The notes under the pieces were generated by a model. The model searched no databases. It saw only the letters and a list, made by a program, of their open reading frames with translations, and was not told the DNA's origin. From the NCBI RefSeq assembly GCF_030766935.1, contig NZ_JASERL010000016.1, positions 124,001-188,000 on the forward strand: a DNA stretch of 64,000 nucleotides, read 5' to 3'. The DNA is from Streptomyces sp. KL109B (lineage in GTDB: Bacteria > Actinomycetota > Actinomycetes > Streptomycetales > Streptomycetaceae). Shown here piece by piece: positions 24,801-31,762 of this stretch (positions within the stretch are counted from its first letter, which is position 1; each line of letters opens with the position of its first letter). The position numbers were made by a program, and so were the translations under genes.

Positions 24801-27032
24801 AAGCCGGGCGCGGAGTTCGGGGTCGGTGGCGCCGGTGCCGTCGACGTCCCGCAGTTCGGTCTCCATGTCGCGGACGGCCTGTGCGGCTCGGCGGCCCTGC
24901 GTCGTACGGGCCCGTGGCAGCGCCGCGAGGAGCGGTCCCGGGGCCGAGCCGAGGACGAATCCGGCGTCGTCGAGGAGCGGGTCGAGTACGCCGCCCTCGG
25001 CCGCGTGCAGCGCCAAGTAGCGCCGTACGTAAGCGTGTTGTACGTCGCTCAGGACCTCGCTCACCGTGCGTTGCACGGCCCGTTCGTCCCGGCCTTCCCG
25101 CAGGTGCTCGATGAGGGCGCGGTGGTACACGCGGTACACGGAGCCGCCGTCCTCGACGGCCTCCACGAAGTACGAGCCGGCTTCCGCGCGCAGCCACACC
25201 ACGTCCTCGGTGGTGTACTCGGTGCCGGCGAGCGCGGAGGCGAGGCGGGGCCAGATGCCTGCCCAGGGAAGTCCGGCGCCCTGCGCGAAGGCGAGCGGGA
25301 GCAGCAGGTCGCGGGCCTTGTCGGCGAGCGGCCCGAGGCGGCCCGCGAGGTCGCGTTCCATGGCCGGGCCGGGGAAGCGCGGCAGCGCGGCGCGCCACTC
25401 GGCGTCGTACGGGTCGGGGATGCCGGGCCCGCGGGCGATGGTGCGGGAGGTGATCAGGGCGACGAGGAACGACAGGCCCGCGCTCTCGGCGACGGCGTCC
25501 GCGATGGCGTCGACGCGTTGCGGGTCGGCGCCCTTCAGGACCGAGTCGCGGTCGCCCAGCAGGGTGCGGATGTAGGCGCGCACGGCGGCCGGGTCGGCGT
25601 ACCGGTCGTCGTCGAGGTCGACGAAGCGCGCCGCGTCGGGGAATCTGCGGGCGATGTGCGGGCGCCCGCCGACGAGGAGGCGCAGCGGGAGGCGGCGGGC
25701 CGGGTCGACGAGCGGGGCGAGGAGTTCGTCGACGATCTCATCGGGGTCGAGGGCCTCGTCGAGGGAGTCGACGAGGACCACCAGGGAGTCGGTGCGGGTC
25801 TGGAGGTGCGCGGCGAGCTCGCCGAGGGATCCGGCCGCGCCACCGGCGCCCGCGGAGATGGCGTCGAGGATCTGCCGCCGCGTCTTGTGGCTCGCGTCGA
25901 CCGCCACGGTGACGGCCCCCACCTCGGGCAGGGCCTCGGGCAGTCCTTCCGTGGGCACCGAGTCGCGCCGCGCGGGGTCGGAGAGGACGGCGACGAGGCC
26001 CAGGAGCGCGGACTTGCCCGAGCCTGGCAGCCCGGTCACCACGCACAGCCGCTCCTCGGCCCGGCCGGGGCCGAGCCAGGAGGTGAGGTCGCCGAGAGCG
26101 GTGTGCCGGCCCGTGAAGTTCCAGACGTCTTCGGTGGCGACGTCGGTGCCGCGGGCGCGGGGCGCGAAGAAGGTGCGCAACTCCTGTTCCCTGGCCCGCT
26201 TCTCACGGGCCCTCAGGTCGCTCCTCCGCTGGATGTCGTCGATCCGGCTGTCGGCGGCGCCCGGTACGTGGCGGGGGTTCGGCAGGAAGTCCGGGATCCT
26301 TCCCGACCCCTGGAGCAGGCCCCACGTGACGCGCTGCGAGGGCGCGGCTCCGGGGTCCCGGTCGATGGCGTCCATGACGTCGCCGATGGCGATGTGCGCG
26401 GGGGCGTTCCCGGCCGTGGCGAGGTCGTGCACCGCCCGGACGAAGGCCTTGGACAGGTCGCCCGCCTGCGCCTGCTCCGTGTGCCGGGCCGACGCGACGA
26501 GGACGAGGCCGGTGCTGCCGTGCCCGGTGCCGGCCACGCGTCCTCGGCGCACGTCGAGGGCGCCGCGGGCGGCGGCGTCGGTGCCGGTCTCCGCGTAGCA
26601 GGTGTCGAGGACGACGAGGACCCGTTCGATGGCGGTGCCCTCCCAGAGGTGGGCCACGAGGCGGTCGGCGGGCAGCGCGGTGCCCAGCAGGTCGGCGTCG
26701 TCGCTGTCGGCGAGCAGCAGGTAGTGCTCGCCGCTGTACTCGGGGACCACGCCGTGGCAGGCGAGGTAGAGGACGACGTAGTCGTCGGGTCCGCGGTCCG
26801 GGTGCATGGCGAACGCCCGGATGCCGCTTTCGAGTTCCTGCCTGGTCGGGTTGGCGGGCAGTTCGGCGCCGCGCTCGAAGCCGAGCTCGTCGAGGAAGAG
26901 CTTCTCCATCCGCCGGACGTCGTCGGCGAGTTCGGGGCGGGCGTCCTCGGGGTGGGCGTACACGTCGGTGACCGCCGCCGCCAGCAGGAAGCGCCGCGGC
27001 TCCGTGGGGTCGGCGGGCCGCTCAGCCGTCAC
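21849..27032 (-). CDS. Caspase-NACHT/STAND-beta-propeller protein
   Basis: A 1,727-residue cytoplasmic multidomain protein starting at GTG 27032. Residues 10-250 form a caspase-like (peptidase C14) domain with the dyad His93 (LYLACHGVVPEYSGEHYLL) and Cys145 (VLVVLDTCYAETG), both intact. A charged helical linker (about 265-300) leads to a STAND/NACHT-type NTPase: Walker A GLPGSGKS with Lys340 and Walker B LVVLVDSLDEA (417-427), then the helical arm to about 780. After a Trp-rich intermediate region, residues from about 1,030 to the end are propeller blades of WD40 type (GHTTAVTALAA, DGVLRLWPTP, HEGPVLAVGEV, VSVGEDHDIRCWDP), some degenerate. The order effector-switch-sensor is that of NLR-like conflict proteins: the propeller senses, the NTPase oligomerises, the protease executes. 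It overlaps the upstream alpha/beta hydrolase gene by 11 bases. Target and trigger are unknown. Confidence 0.93.
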   Translation of the reverse strand: MTAERPADPTEPRRFLLAAAVTDVYAHPEDARPELADDVRRMEKLFLDELGFERGAELPANPTRQELESGIRAFAMHPDRGPDDYVVLYLACHGVVPEYSGEHYLLLADSDDADLLGTALPADRLVAHLWEGTAIERVLVVLDTCYAETGTDAAARGALDVRRGRVAGTGHGSTGLVLVASARHTEQAQAGDLSKAFVRAVHDLATAGNAPAHIAIGDVMDAIDRDPGAAPSQRVTWGLLQGSGRIPDFLPNPRHVPGAADSRIDDIQRRSDLRAREKRAREQELRTFFAPRARGTDVATEDVWNFTGRHTALGDLTSWLGPGRAEERLCVVTGLPGSGKSALLGLVAVLSDPARRDSVPTEGLPEALPEVGAVTVAVDASHKTRRQILDAISAGAGGAAGSLGELAAHLQTRTDSLVVLVDSLDEALDPDEIVDELLAPLVDPARRLPLRLLVGGRPHIARRFPDAARFVDLDDDRYADPAAVRAYIRTLLGDRDSVLKGADPQRVDAIADAVAESAGLSFLVALITSRTIARGPGIPDPYDAEWRAALPRFPGPAMERDLAGRLGPLADKARDLLLPLAFAQGAGLPWAGIWPRLASALAGTEYTTEDVVWLRAEAGSYFVEAVEDGGSVYRVYHRALIEHLREGRDERAVQRTVSEVLSDVQHAYVRRYLALHAAEGGVLDPLLDDAGFVLGSAPGPLLAALPRARTTQGRRAAQAVRDMETELRDVDGTGATDPELRARLRLAAVCRKADTLARSCDAGAQPQPLPWRARWAAWNPQEGPWWYEGMAGRPEVGVVILVAGGRGAMYFELRAGAETRAWMDLESGEWRDLGGVPDGVQGRTLVSPGQLPLSVAALAHEQNWEGGLDPEVRHVRLLHMRGIHRWTWELAAQPDFDPEAGLRPLRQARAVQVTGGIEAAEGSLVPAHAYLHFPQGTVLVYELHERETDDRGRLTRSQVRRLGHETALRFMNQQDRHPSTFVGAFGIHRLSLDDARVTACLAPAGLRGEALIGYEDGTVARVVGADATVRVTTGHTTAVTALAAIPGHAQGPLVVAAAEDGSVRLASLRTGEPVRTLLTGVGRVADLAVSRTERQWIVAVATTGGQLHRLDADSGRPLGLPQRIDTGDTTRLATFTLGSTRCVSVQGDTHGLQLYDLVTGDQVGGQRERHEASALCALDGGTVCVGGTDGVLRLWPTPYAADVVSVNAHEGPVLAVGEVHGPDGARALVSVGEDHDIRCWDPVTPRELWHHPAPDRPPWEVPLIACAAVGDDYVATGEHGGDVRVLELRHGLRYRERQFTVPYPERVTALGAGRARGRAVVVAGTDTGRLLCWDVAAGHAAGASAATGTEVTALACDGSGRLAVGDESGGVQEWALPELRPLWERRAAHGLAVEALAVADGGPVSAGRGGDVVTADGVRRRMPRVITAAAADATGPLGADTEGRVWRLDGAEGAAPEEALDAPRPVSALAVLPGGAVAVGGPDGTVVMRDADDGTPTGRLRPLCESGVRELAWDPGLLTGAGLFARSRWGLVERWDVTPDGRIDATLGTPDYETLADHEGWLARREGDRADGAVWEFERSGAGYRLRDHPARWHLPMRREVLDVFPVPGTGHFLVVDPKSGLLRYDTAELRRWLYPDRPRGTGRKTVILRPVETHEPPLRRPTHATPLPGTGLGALAAGDTVSLIGLADVEERHRIALPAPCTALASGPRGELAVGTRGGLLLFDRL

Positions 27033-27891
27033 GCCACCCCTCCCGCACCGCCTCGCCCGCCTCCGCCGTGCACAGGTAGCGCGCCACGTCGTGCGCCTTC
27101 GCGCCGTTGTCGACGAGGTGGCCGCGCACCCGGTCGCCGAACAGCGGGCGCAGGTCCTTGGCCAGCGCCACGACGTCCCCGACGTCGGCGATGTTGGTCC
27201 ACCGCTCCAGACCGCCCGGCCAGTCCCCCGGCTTGCCGCCCTCGCCGACCCGCAGCCGCTCGAAGACGAGGTTACGGATCCCGAGCGGCGAGCCGAGCGT
27301 CAGCAGGGAGCGGACCGGCCACTCGGGGTGCGCGCACAGCGCCTCGTACGCGACGACGCTGCCCAGGGAGTGGGCGACGACCATGCGGGCGTCGTCGGTG
27401 ACGGCGGCCTCGACGCGGCGCCGCACCTTGGCGTGCACGTCCGGGTCGGTGAGGTAGGCGCGGACCTGCTGGAGGTCGAGGACGAGCGCGCGCATCGCGA
27501 GTCCGGCGAAGAACCGGGAGCGGCTGAGCGCGTTCAGGGCGCGCTGGACGGTGCGGGGTGTGCGGGCGAGGGTGCGGGCGTCGGGCGACACGACGGCGGG
27601 GTCGGTGCGGGCGGCCTCCGCCCACCACTCCAGGAGCAGTTCGGTCTCCAGTCCTTCGGCGACGTCGGCGGCGGTGCGGGGCGGGTCCTGGATGCCGAGG
27701 GGGCGGCCGGGCGGGCGGAACAGGTCGCCGTAGAAGACGCAGGTGAGATCGGTGGCGGGGAGCGGGTCGGCGGGGGACGGATCGGCGGCGCGGGTGAGTC
27801 CGTCGACGAGCGCGGGATGCCATGCGGCGTGCAACTGCCGCTCACCGGAGTGCTGTTGACCGATCCCGTGAATGCACACCACGCGTGTCAT
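27022..27891 (-). CDS. Alpha/beta hydrolase (lipase-like), partner of the caspase-NACHT protein
   Basis: A 289-residue alpha/beta-fold hydrolase without signal peptide. It begins with the strand and turn VVCIHGIGQQHSGE (HGIG is the usual oxyanion element) and has the nucleophile elbow VVAHSLGSVVAYEALC with Ser175. Acid and base are probably in VGDVVALAKDLRP and AHDVARYLCTAEAG near the end. HSLGS elbows are typical of lipases and serine esterases. It is the first gene of a two-gene operon and its stop lies 11 bases inside the caspase-NACHT gene, so the two are translationally coupled. It may be the effector or a substrate of the protease (inference). Starts at ATG 27891. Confidence 0.88.
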   Translation of the reverse strand: MTRVVCIHGIGQQHSGERQLHAAWHPALVDGLTRAADPSPADPLPATDLTCVFYGDLFRPPGRPLGIQDPPRTAADVAEGLETELLLEWWAEAARTDPAVVSPDARTLARTPRTVQRALNALSRSRFFAGLAMRALVLDLQQVRAYLTDPDVHAKVRRRVEAAVTDDARMVVAHSLGSVVAYEALCAHPEWPVRSLLTLGSPLGIRNLVFERLRVGEGGKPGDWPGGLERWTNIADVGDVVALAKDLRPLFGDRVRGHLVDNGAKAHDVARYLCTAEAGEAVREGWRDG

Positions 27892-27988
27892 GCGCCCCCC
27901 GTACCCGCAGGTTCATGCCCGTCCATGCCCGTTCCCGAGTGAGATCACCATAACAACGGGCCAGGCCATGGGCGCCGTTCGGCCGACG

Positions 27989-28039
27989 ATCGGTCAGTCG
28001 AGTACATCGGTCAGTCGAGCACGTCGGTCAATCGAGTAC
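27989..28039. repeat. 17-bp tandem repeat, three copies, copying the end of a TetR gene
   Basis: Three 17-bp units (27989-28005, 28006-28022, 28023-28039; ATCGGTCAGTCGAGTAC type). The right-most unit contains the last codons and stop of the TetR gene; the other two are downstream copies, each keeping the stop codon. The rest of 27892-28027 shows nothing else. Confidence 0.9.
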
Positions 28040-28639
28040 GTCGGCCAGGTAGGCGCGCAGCAGCTTGCGCACCTCGGCGATGATCGCCGCGTCGCCGCGC
28101 ACCGGGTCGATGCGGAACGCGAGCCGTACGAGCGCGTCGGCGGACTCGACGGCGACCAGGAACGTGCGGCGCAGCGTCGCGTCCGGGGTGCGGTCGAGGT
28201 GCGGGGCGAGCAGCTCCGTGAGGGTGTCGGCGACACGGTGGTTGGGCTCGGCCTCCGGGGCGCCGACGGGGAGTTGGGTGCCGAAGTCGACGAGGGAGAA
28301 GCCGGGCGCCGTGCGCTTCATGGCCAGGTATTCGTCGAGGATCGCATCCATCGCGGCCCGCCAGTCACCGGCGGGCACGTCCTTGAGGTGGACGGTGACC
28401 CGCCGCACGTACCGCTCCAGGTTCCGCTGCGCCAGCGCGTCGACGAGGGCCCGCTTGTTGCCGAAGAAGCGGTAGACCGAGCCGATGGGCACCTCGGCGC
28501 GCTGGGCGACGGCGCGGGTGCTCAGCTCGTCGTAGCCCGTCTCGTCGAGGAGGTCGGCGCAGGCGTCGAGGATCCGGGTCAGACGCTCGGCGCTGCGCCG
28601 CTGAACGGGGGTGCGGCGCAGGGACGTTGGATGGGCCAT
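28028..28639 (-). CDS. TetR-family regulator
   Basis: A 203-residue TetR regulator with the HTH at about residues 15-65 (RRSAERLTRILDACADLLDE, RAVAQRAEVPIGSVYRFFGNKRAL), of the AcrR type in which the recognition helix ends with SVYRFF. The C-terminal ligand domain has no motif that tells the effector. It is 136 bases from the hydrolase/caspase operon, which runs in the same direction, and 32 bases after the lipoprotein gene, with which it may be co-transcribed. The C-terminal DVLD codons are repeated downstream in tandem. Confidence 0.9.
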   Translation of the reverse strand: MAHPTSLRRTPVQRRSAERLTRILDACADLLDETGYDELSTRAVAQRAEVPIGSVYRFFGNKRALVDALAQRNLERYVRRVTVHLKDVPAGDWRAAMDAILDEYLAMKRTAPGFSLVDFGTQLPVGAPEAEPNHRVADTLTELLAPHLDRTPDATLRRTFLVAVESADALVRLAFRIDPVRGDAAIIAEVRKLLRAYLADVLD

Positions 28640-28671
28640 GCCCGTCAGCCTAGGGCAGCCCTCGGGTTCGC

Positions 28672-29166
28672 CTATGGGGACGCGGTCAGGTCCGCCGTGG
28701 CCTCCACAGGGTCTTCAGCGACCGCCCACACTGTGTGGTCGTCGGCGTAGAGGCGGGCGGTGAGGTGGTGGGTGCCGCGGCTGAGGCGGCTGCCGGGGAT
28801 GCGGTGGTCGACGGCGCGCAGACGGGCGATGCGGCGGCCGTCGAGGTAGAGCAGGGCGTAGCCGCGGCCGTGCACGGCGCGGGCCGGGGTGCCTTCGGGG
28901 CTGAGGCGGAAGCGGCGCACCCAGATCCGGACGTCCCAGCCGCCCGCCGGGCCCGTCACGGGCTTCACGATCAGGCCGACCTCGGGCGCGCCCTTCTCGG
29001 GGATCCGGCGGTAGTGGTGGCCCTCGGAGTCGGTGCGGTCGAGGACCTCGCCGACGTGCCGCGGCCCGCCGTCGCCGTCGCCGCCCCCGCAGCCGGCGCC
29101 ACCCGCGAGGAGCGCGCACGTCAGCAGTGCGGCGGCGAGCGCGCGGAGCCTCGGGATCCTGGGCAT
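28672..29166 (-). CDS. Small secreted lipoprotein, function unknown
   Basis: A 164-residue protein with a signal peptide (residues 1-25, MPRIPRLRALAAALLTCALL) ending in a lipobox-like GAGC followed by a Gly/Asp linker, so it is probably a lipid-anchored exported protein. The -3 position is Gly, not the preferred Leu, so lipidation is likely but not certain. The mature part is rich in beta-strand strings (DVRIWVRRFRLSPEGTPARA, YALLYLDGRRIARLRAVDHRIPG). ATG 29166 is chosen. It is divergent from homogentisate dioxygenase and precedes the TetR gene. I do not recognise the family. Confidence 0.78.
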   Translation of the reverse strand: MPRIPRLRALAAALLTCALLAGGAGCGGGDGDGGPRHVGEVLDRTDSEGHHYRRIPEKGAPEVGLIVKPVTGPAGGWDVRIWVRRFRLSPEGTPARAVHGRGYALLYLDGRRIARLRAVDHRIPGSRLSRGTHHLTARLYADDHTVWAVAEDPVEATADLTASP

Positions 29167-29255
29167 GTCACGGACGGTAGAGGACGGTTCACGTCGGCGG
29201 ATCCCCCGCGGGGAGGAAGGTCGCGGGTCCTGGTGGTCTTGCGCGGACCACCCCC

Positions 29256-29281
29256 GAATCCTACGGTGATACATAGGAATC
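29256..29281. promoter_or_regulatory. Imperfect dyad in the hmgA promoter
   Basis: GAATCCTAC and ATAGGAATC form imperfect inverted arms (seven of nine pairs) 16 bases before the hmgA start. The position is right for a repressor site overlapping a promoter; the binding protein is unknown, with the GntR gene after hmgA one candidate. Confidence 0.4.
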
Positions 29282-29296
29282 ATTGACGAGGGAGCG

Positions 29297-30640
29297 ATGA
29301 TGAGCGGGGCCACGATGAGCGGGGACGCACGCAAGACGGCACAGAATCTCGACTATCTGTCGGGGTTCGGGAACGAGCACGGTTCCGAAGCCGTGCCGGG
29401 GGCCCTGCCCGAGGGGCGCAATTCGCCGCAGCGCGCACCGCTCGGCCTCTACGCGGAGCAGCTCAGCGGCGCCGCGTTCACCGAACCCCGGGCGCACAAC
29501 CGCCGTTCGTGGCTGTACCGGATCCGCCCGTCGGCGGCGCACCCGGAGTTCACGCGTGTCGACAACGGTTCGGTGCGCTCGGCCCCGTTCACCGAGACCG
29601 TCCCCGACCCCAACCGGCGCCGCTGGAACCCGCTGCCCGAGCCCGCGCCGGGCACGGACTGGCTGGCGGGCCTGTGGACGCTCGGCGGGAACGGCGACGC
29701 GACGCAGCGCAGCGGCATGGCCGTGCACCTCTACCACGCCAACTCCCCCATGACGGACCGGGTGTTCAGCGACGCGGACGGCGAGCTGCTGATCGTGCCC
29801 GAGCGGGGCGGGCTGCTGCTGCGCACCGAGTTCGGGCTGCTCGCGGTCGAGCCGAACGAGGTCGCGCTGATCCCGCGCGGGGTCCGCTTCCGCGTGGAAT
29901 TGCTCGACGACTCCGCGCGCGGGTACGTGTGCGAGAACTACGGCGCCCCGTTCCGCCTCCCCGACCTGGGCCCGATCGGCGCCAACGGCCTCGCGAACGC
30001 GAGGGACTTCAGGGCCCCGGTCGCCGCGTACGAGGATGCCCCCGATGACGCCGCCCGGCCGGTCGAGGTGGTCAACAAGTTCTGCGGCAACCTCTGGTCG
30101 GCCGTCTACGACCACTCCCCGCTCGACGTCGTCGCCTGGCACGGCAATCACGTCCCGTACGTGTACGACCTGCGCCGCTTCAACGTCATCGGCACCATCT
30201 CGTACGACCACCCGGACCCGTCCATCTTCACGGTGCTGACGTCTCCGTCCGACACCCCGGGGCTCGCGGGCGTCGACTTCGTCGTGTTCGCGCCGCGCTG
30301 GCTGGTGGGCGAGGACACGTTCCGGCCGCCGTACTTCCACCGGAACGTGATGAGCGAGTACATGGGGCTCATCGAGGGGGCGTACGACGCGAAGGCCGAG
30401 GGCTTCGTCCCCGGCGGCGGCTCGCTGCACAACATGATGTCGGCGCACGGCCCGGACCGGGACACGTTCGACAAGGCGAGCGCGGCGGAGCTGAAGCCGC
30501 AGAAGGTGGACGACGGTCTGGCGTTCATGTTCGAGACGCGCTGGCCCGTCACGCTCGCCCCGCACGCGGCGACGGCCGGGCATCTGCAGCGCGGCTACGA
30601 CGACGTGTGGCGCGGCCTGGAACGCCACTTCCGCGGATAG
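29297..30640 (+). CDS. hmgA: Homogentisate 1,2-dioxygenase
   Basis: A 447-residue homogentisate 1,2-dioxygenase, the non-haem iron ring-cleaving enzyme of tyrosine and phenylalanine breakdown, giving maleylacetoacetate. Full-length family features are the N-terminal YLSGFGNEHGSEA and ESxxALPEGRNSPQ-like region, the central LLIVPERGGLLLRTEFG, and the iron-binding C-terminal half with RPPYFHRNVMSEYMGLIEG (His and Glu ligands) and GGGSLHNMMSAHGPD. Two ATG codons follow GAGGGAG; the second, at 29300, is better spaced. A 15-bp duplication repeats MSGATMSGD at the start. A GntR regulator follows on the same strand and is the likely local regulator. Confidence 0.96.
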   Translation: MMSGATMSGDARKTAQNLDYLSGFGNEHGSEAVPGALPEGRNSPQRAPLGLYAEQLSGAAFTEPRAHNRRSWLYRIRPSAAHPEFTRVDNGSVRSAPFTETVPDPNRRRWNPLPEPAPGTDWLAGLWTLGGNGDATQRSGMAVHLYHANSPMTDRVFSDADGELLIVPERGGLLLRTEFGLLAVEPNEVALIPRGVRFRVELLDDSARGYVCENYGAPFRLPDLGPIGANGLANARDFRAPVAAYEDAPDDAARPVEVVNKFCGNLWSAVYDHSPLDVVAWHGNHVPYVYDLRRFNVIGTISYDHPDPSIFTVLTSPSDTPGLAGVDFVVFAPRWLVGEDTFRPPYFHRNVMSEYMGLIEGAYDAKAEGFVPGGGSLHNMMSAHGPDRDTFDKASAAELKPQKVDDGLAFMFETRWPVTLAPHAATAGHLQRGYDDVWRGLERHFRG

Positions 30641-30703
30641 GGCCGTGGCGTCCTGGCCTCCGCCGCATTGCACCACTCCCCCCACGACCGGTACGGATAA
30701 CCC

Positions 30704-31453
30704 GTGACGTCATTCGCCCCGGACTCGATCGTCCTGAACCGCAAATTGCCGCTCTGGTATCAGGTGTCGCAGTCCCTGCGCGCCTCGATACTCGGGAGAG
30801 CGCCGCAGGACCCGCTGCGCCTGCCCACCGAGGAACAGCTCGCGGGCCATTACGGGGTCTCGGTCCTCACCATGCGTCAGGCTCTGAAGGAACTGGAGGA
30901 CGAGGGGCTCATCACGCGGCACCGGCGGCGGGGCACGTTCATCGAGCCGGATGCCCAGCAGGGCGCGCCGGTCCGCCTGTTGGGGTCGGTCGACGCGATC
31001 GTCGCGCAGCAGTCCGGCATGACGACGCGGCTCCTCAACCACGGCACGGTGCCGGTGCCGGTGGCCTTCGCCGAGCACTTCCCGGGGGCGGCGACGGTCC
31101 CCTCGTACCACCGGCTGCGCGCCGACGAGAAGACCGGCGAACCCACGAACCACGCCCGCAACTACCTCCGGCCGGATCTGGGGGCGCGGGTGGACCTCGC
31201 GGACCTGGAGCGGTGGCCGATGACGAAGGTGCTGCGGGATGTGGTCGGGGTCCGCATCAGCCGCATCACGGACTCCGTCCAGGCGCGGTTGGCCGACCCG
31301 GAGACCTCCCGCCTCCTCGAAGTCCCCCTCCTCAGCCCGATCCTCCACTACACGGGCATCACGTACGACGAGGAAGGCCGAGTCCTCGACGTAGCCGTCA
31401 TCCACTACCGCGGCGACCGCTTCTCCTTCACGGTCACCCTGGACGCGGATTGA
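30704..31453 (+). CDS. GntR-family regulator with UTRA domain (HutC type)
   Basis: A 249-residue regulator starting at GTG 30704. The N-terminal GntR winged helix covers about residues 12-85 (LPLWYQVSQSLRASIL, LPTEEQLAGHYGVSVLTMRQ, LITRHRRRGTFIEP). The C-terminal domain, to the end, is a UTRA ligand domain (EVPLLSPILHYTGITYDEEG, VAVIHYRGDRFSFTVTLDAD). It follows hmgA by 63 bases on the same strand, so an aromatic intermediate such as homogentisate is a reasonable ligand, but this is inference from position. Confidence 0.92.
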   Translation: MTSFAPDSIVLNRKLPLWYQVSQSLRASILGRAPQDPLRLPTEEQLAGHYGVSVLTMRQALKELEDEGLITRHRRRGTFIEPDAQQGAPVRLLGSVDAIVAQQSGMTTRLLNHGTVPVPVAFAEHFPGAATVPSYHRLRADEKTGEPTNHARNYLRPDLGARVDLADLERWPMTKVLRDVVGVRISRITDSVQARLADPETSRLLEVPLLSPILHYTGITYDEEGRVLDVAVIHYRGDRFSFTVTLDAD

Positions 31454-31476
31454 CCCTCCCCCCCGGCACCGTGGTT

Positions 31477-31735
31477 ACGCTCCCGGGGCTCCGCCCCGGA
31501 CCCCGCTGCTCAATCGCCGCAGGGGCTTGAAATACCGACCCCACCCCAGCCCCGCCGGCGTTTGAGGCGCGGGGGCCGACAGGCCCCATCCAGCCCCGCC
31601 GGCGTTTGAGGCGCGGGGGCCGGGGCAGAGCCCCGGGGCCGTAACGCACGGGGACCGGCGGCCCCATCCAGCCCCGCCGGCGTTTGAGGCTCGGGGGCCG
31701 GGGCAGGGCCCCGGGGCTGTAACCGACTGGGGCCG
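31477..31735. repeat. Cluster of intergenic repeat elements
   Basis: Fills the 309-base gap between the GntR and the type ISP-like gene. First comes a copy of the 15.5-kb element (GGACCCCGCTGCTCAATCGC and AGGGGCTTGAAATACC), then three direct copies of a second element with core AGCCCCGCCGGCGTTTGAGG at about 31550, 31592 and 31670, separated by GGGGCCGGGGCAG-type sequence. No gene or CRISPR features are present. The strong hairpin potential suggests transcription termination or nucleoid roles. Confidence 0.85.
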
Positions 31736-31762
31736 AGGACATGAGGGGAGGCGCGGCATACG

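Noticed and set aside
21951..27401. Open frame of 1,816 codons on the plus strand opposite the caspase-NACHT gene
   Set aside because: It is an antisense shadow produced by the strong third-position GC bias. It is rich in Arg, Ala, Gly and Val with no domain, whereas the minus strand carries several intact motifs.
31520..31740. CRISPR-like array
   Set aside because: Three to four direct copies of a 30-bp element are present, but the material between copies is itself repeated, there are no cas genes, and the element occurs elsewhere as a single intergenic unit.
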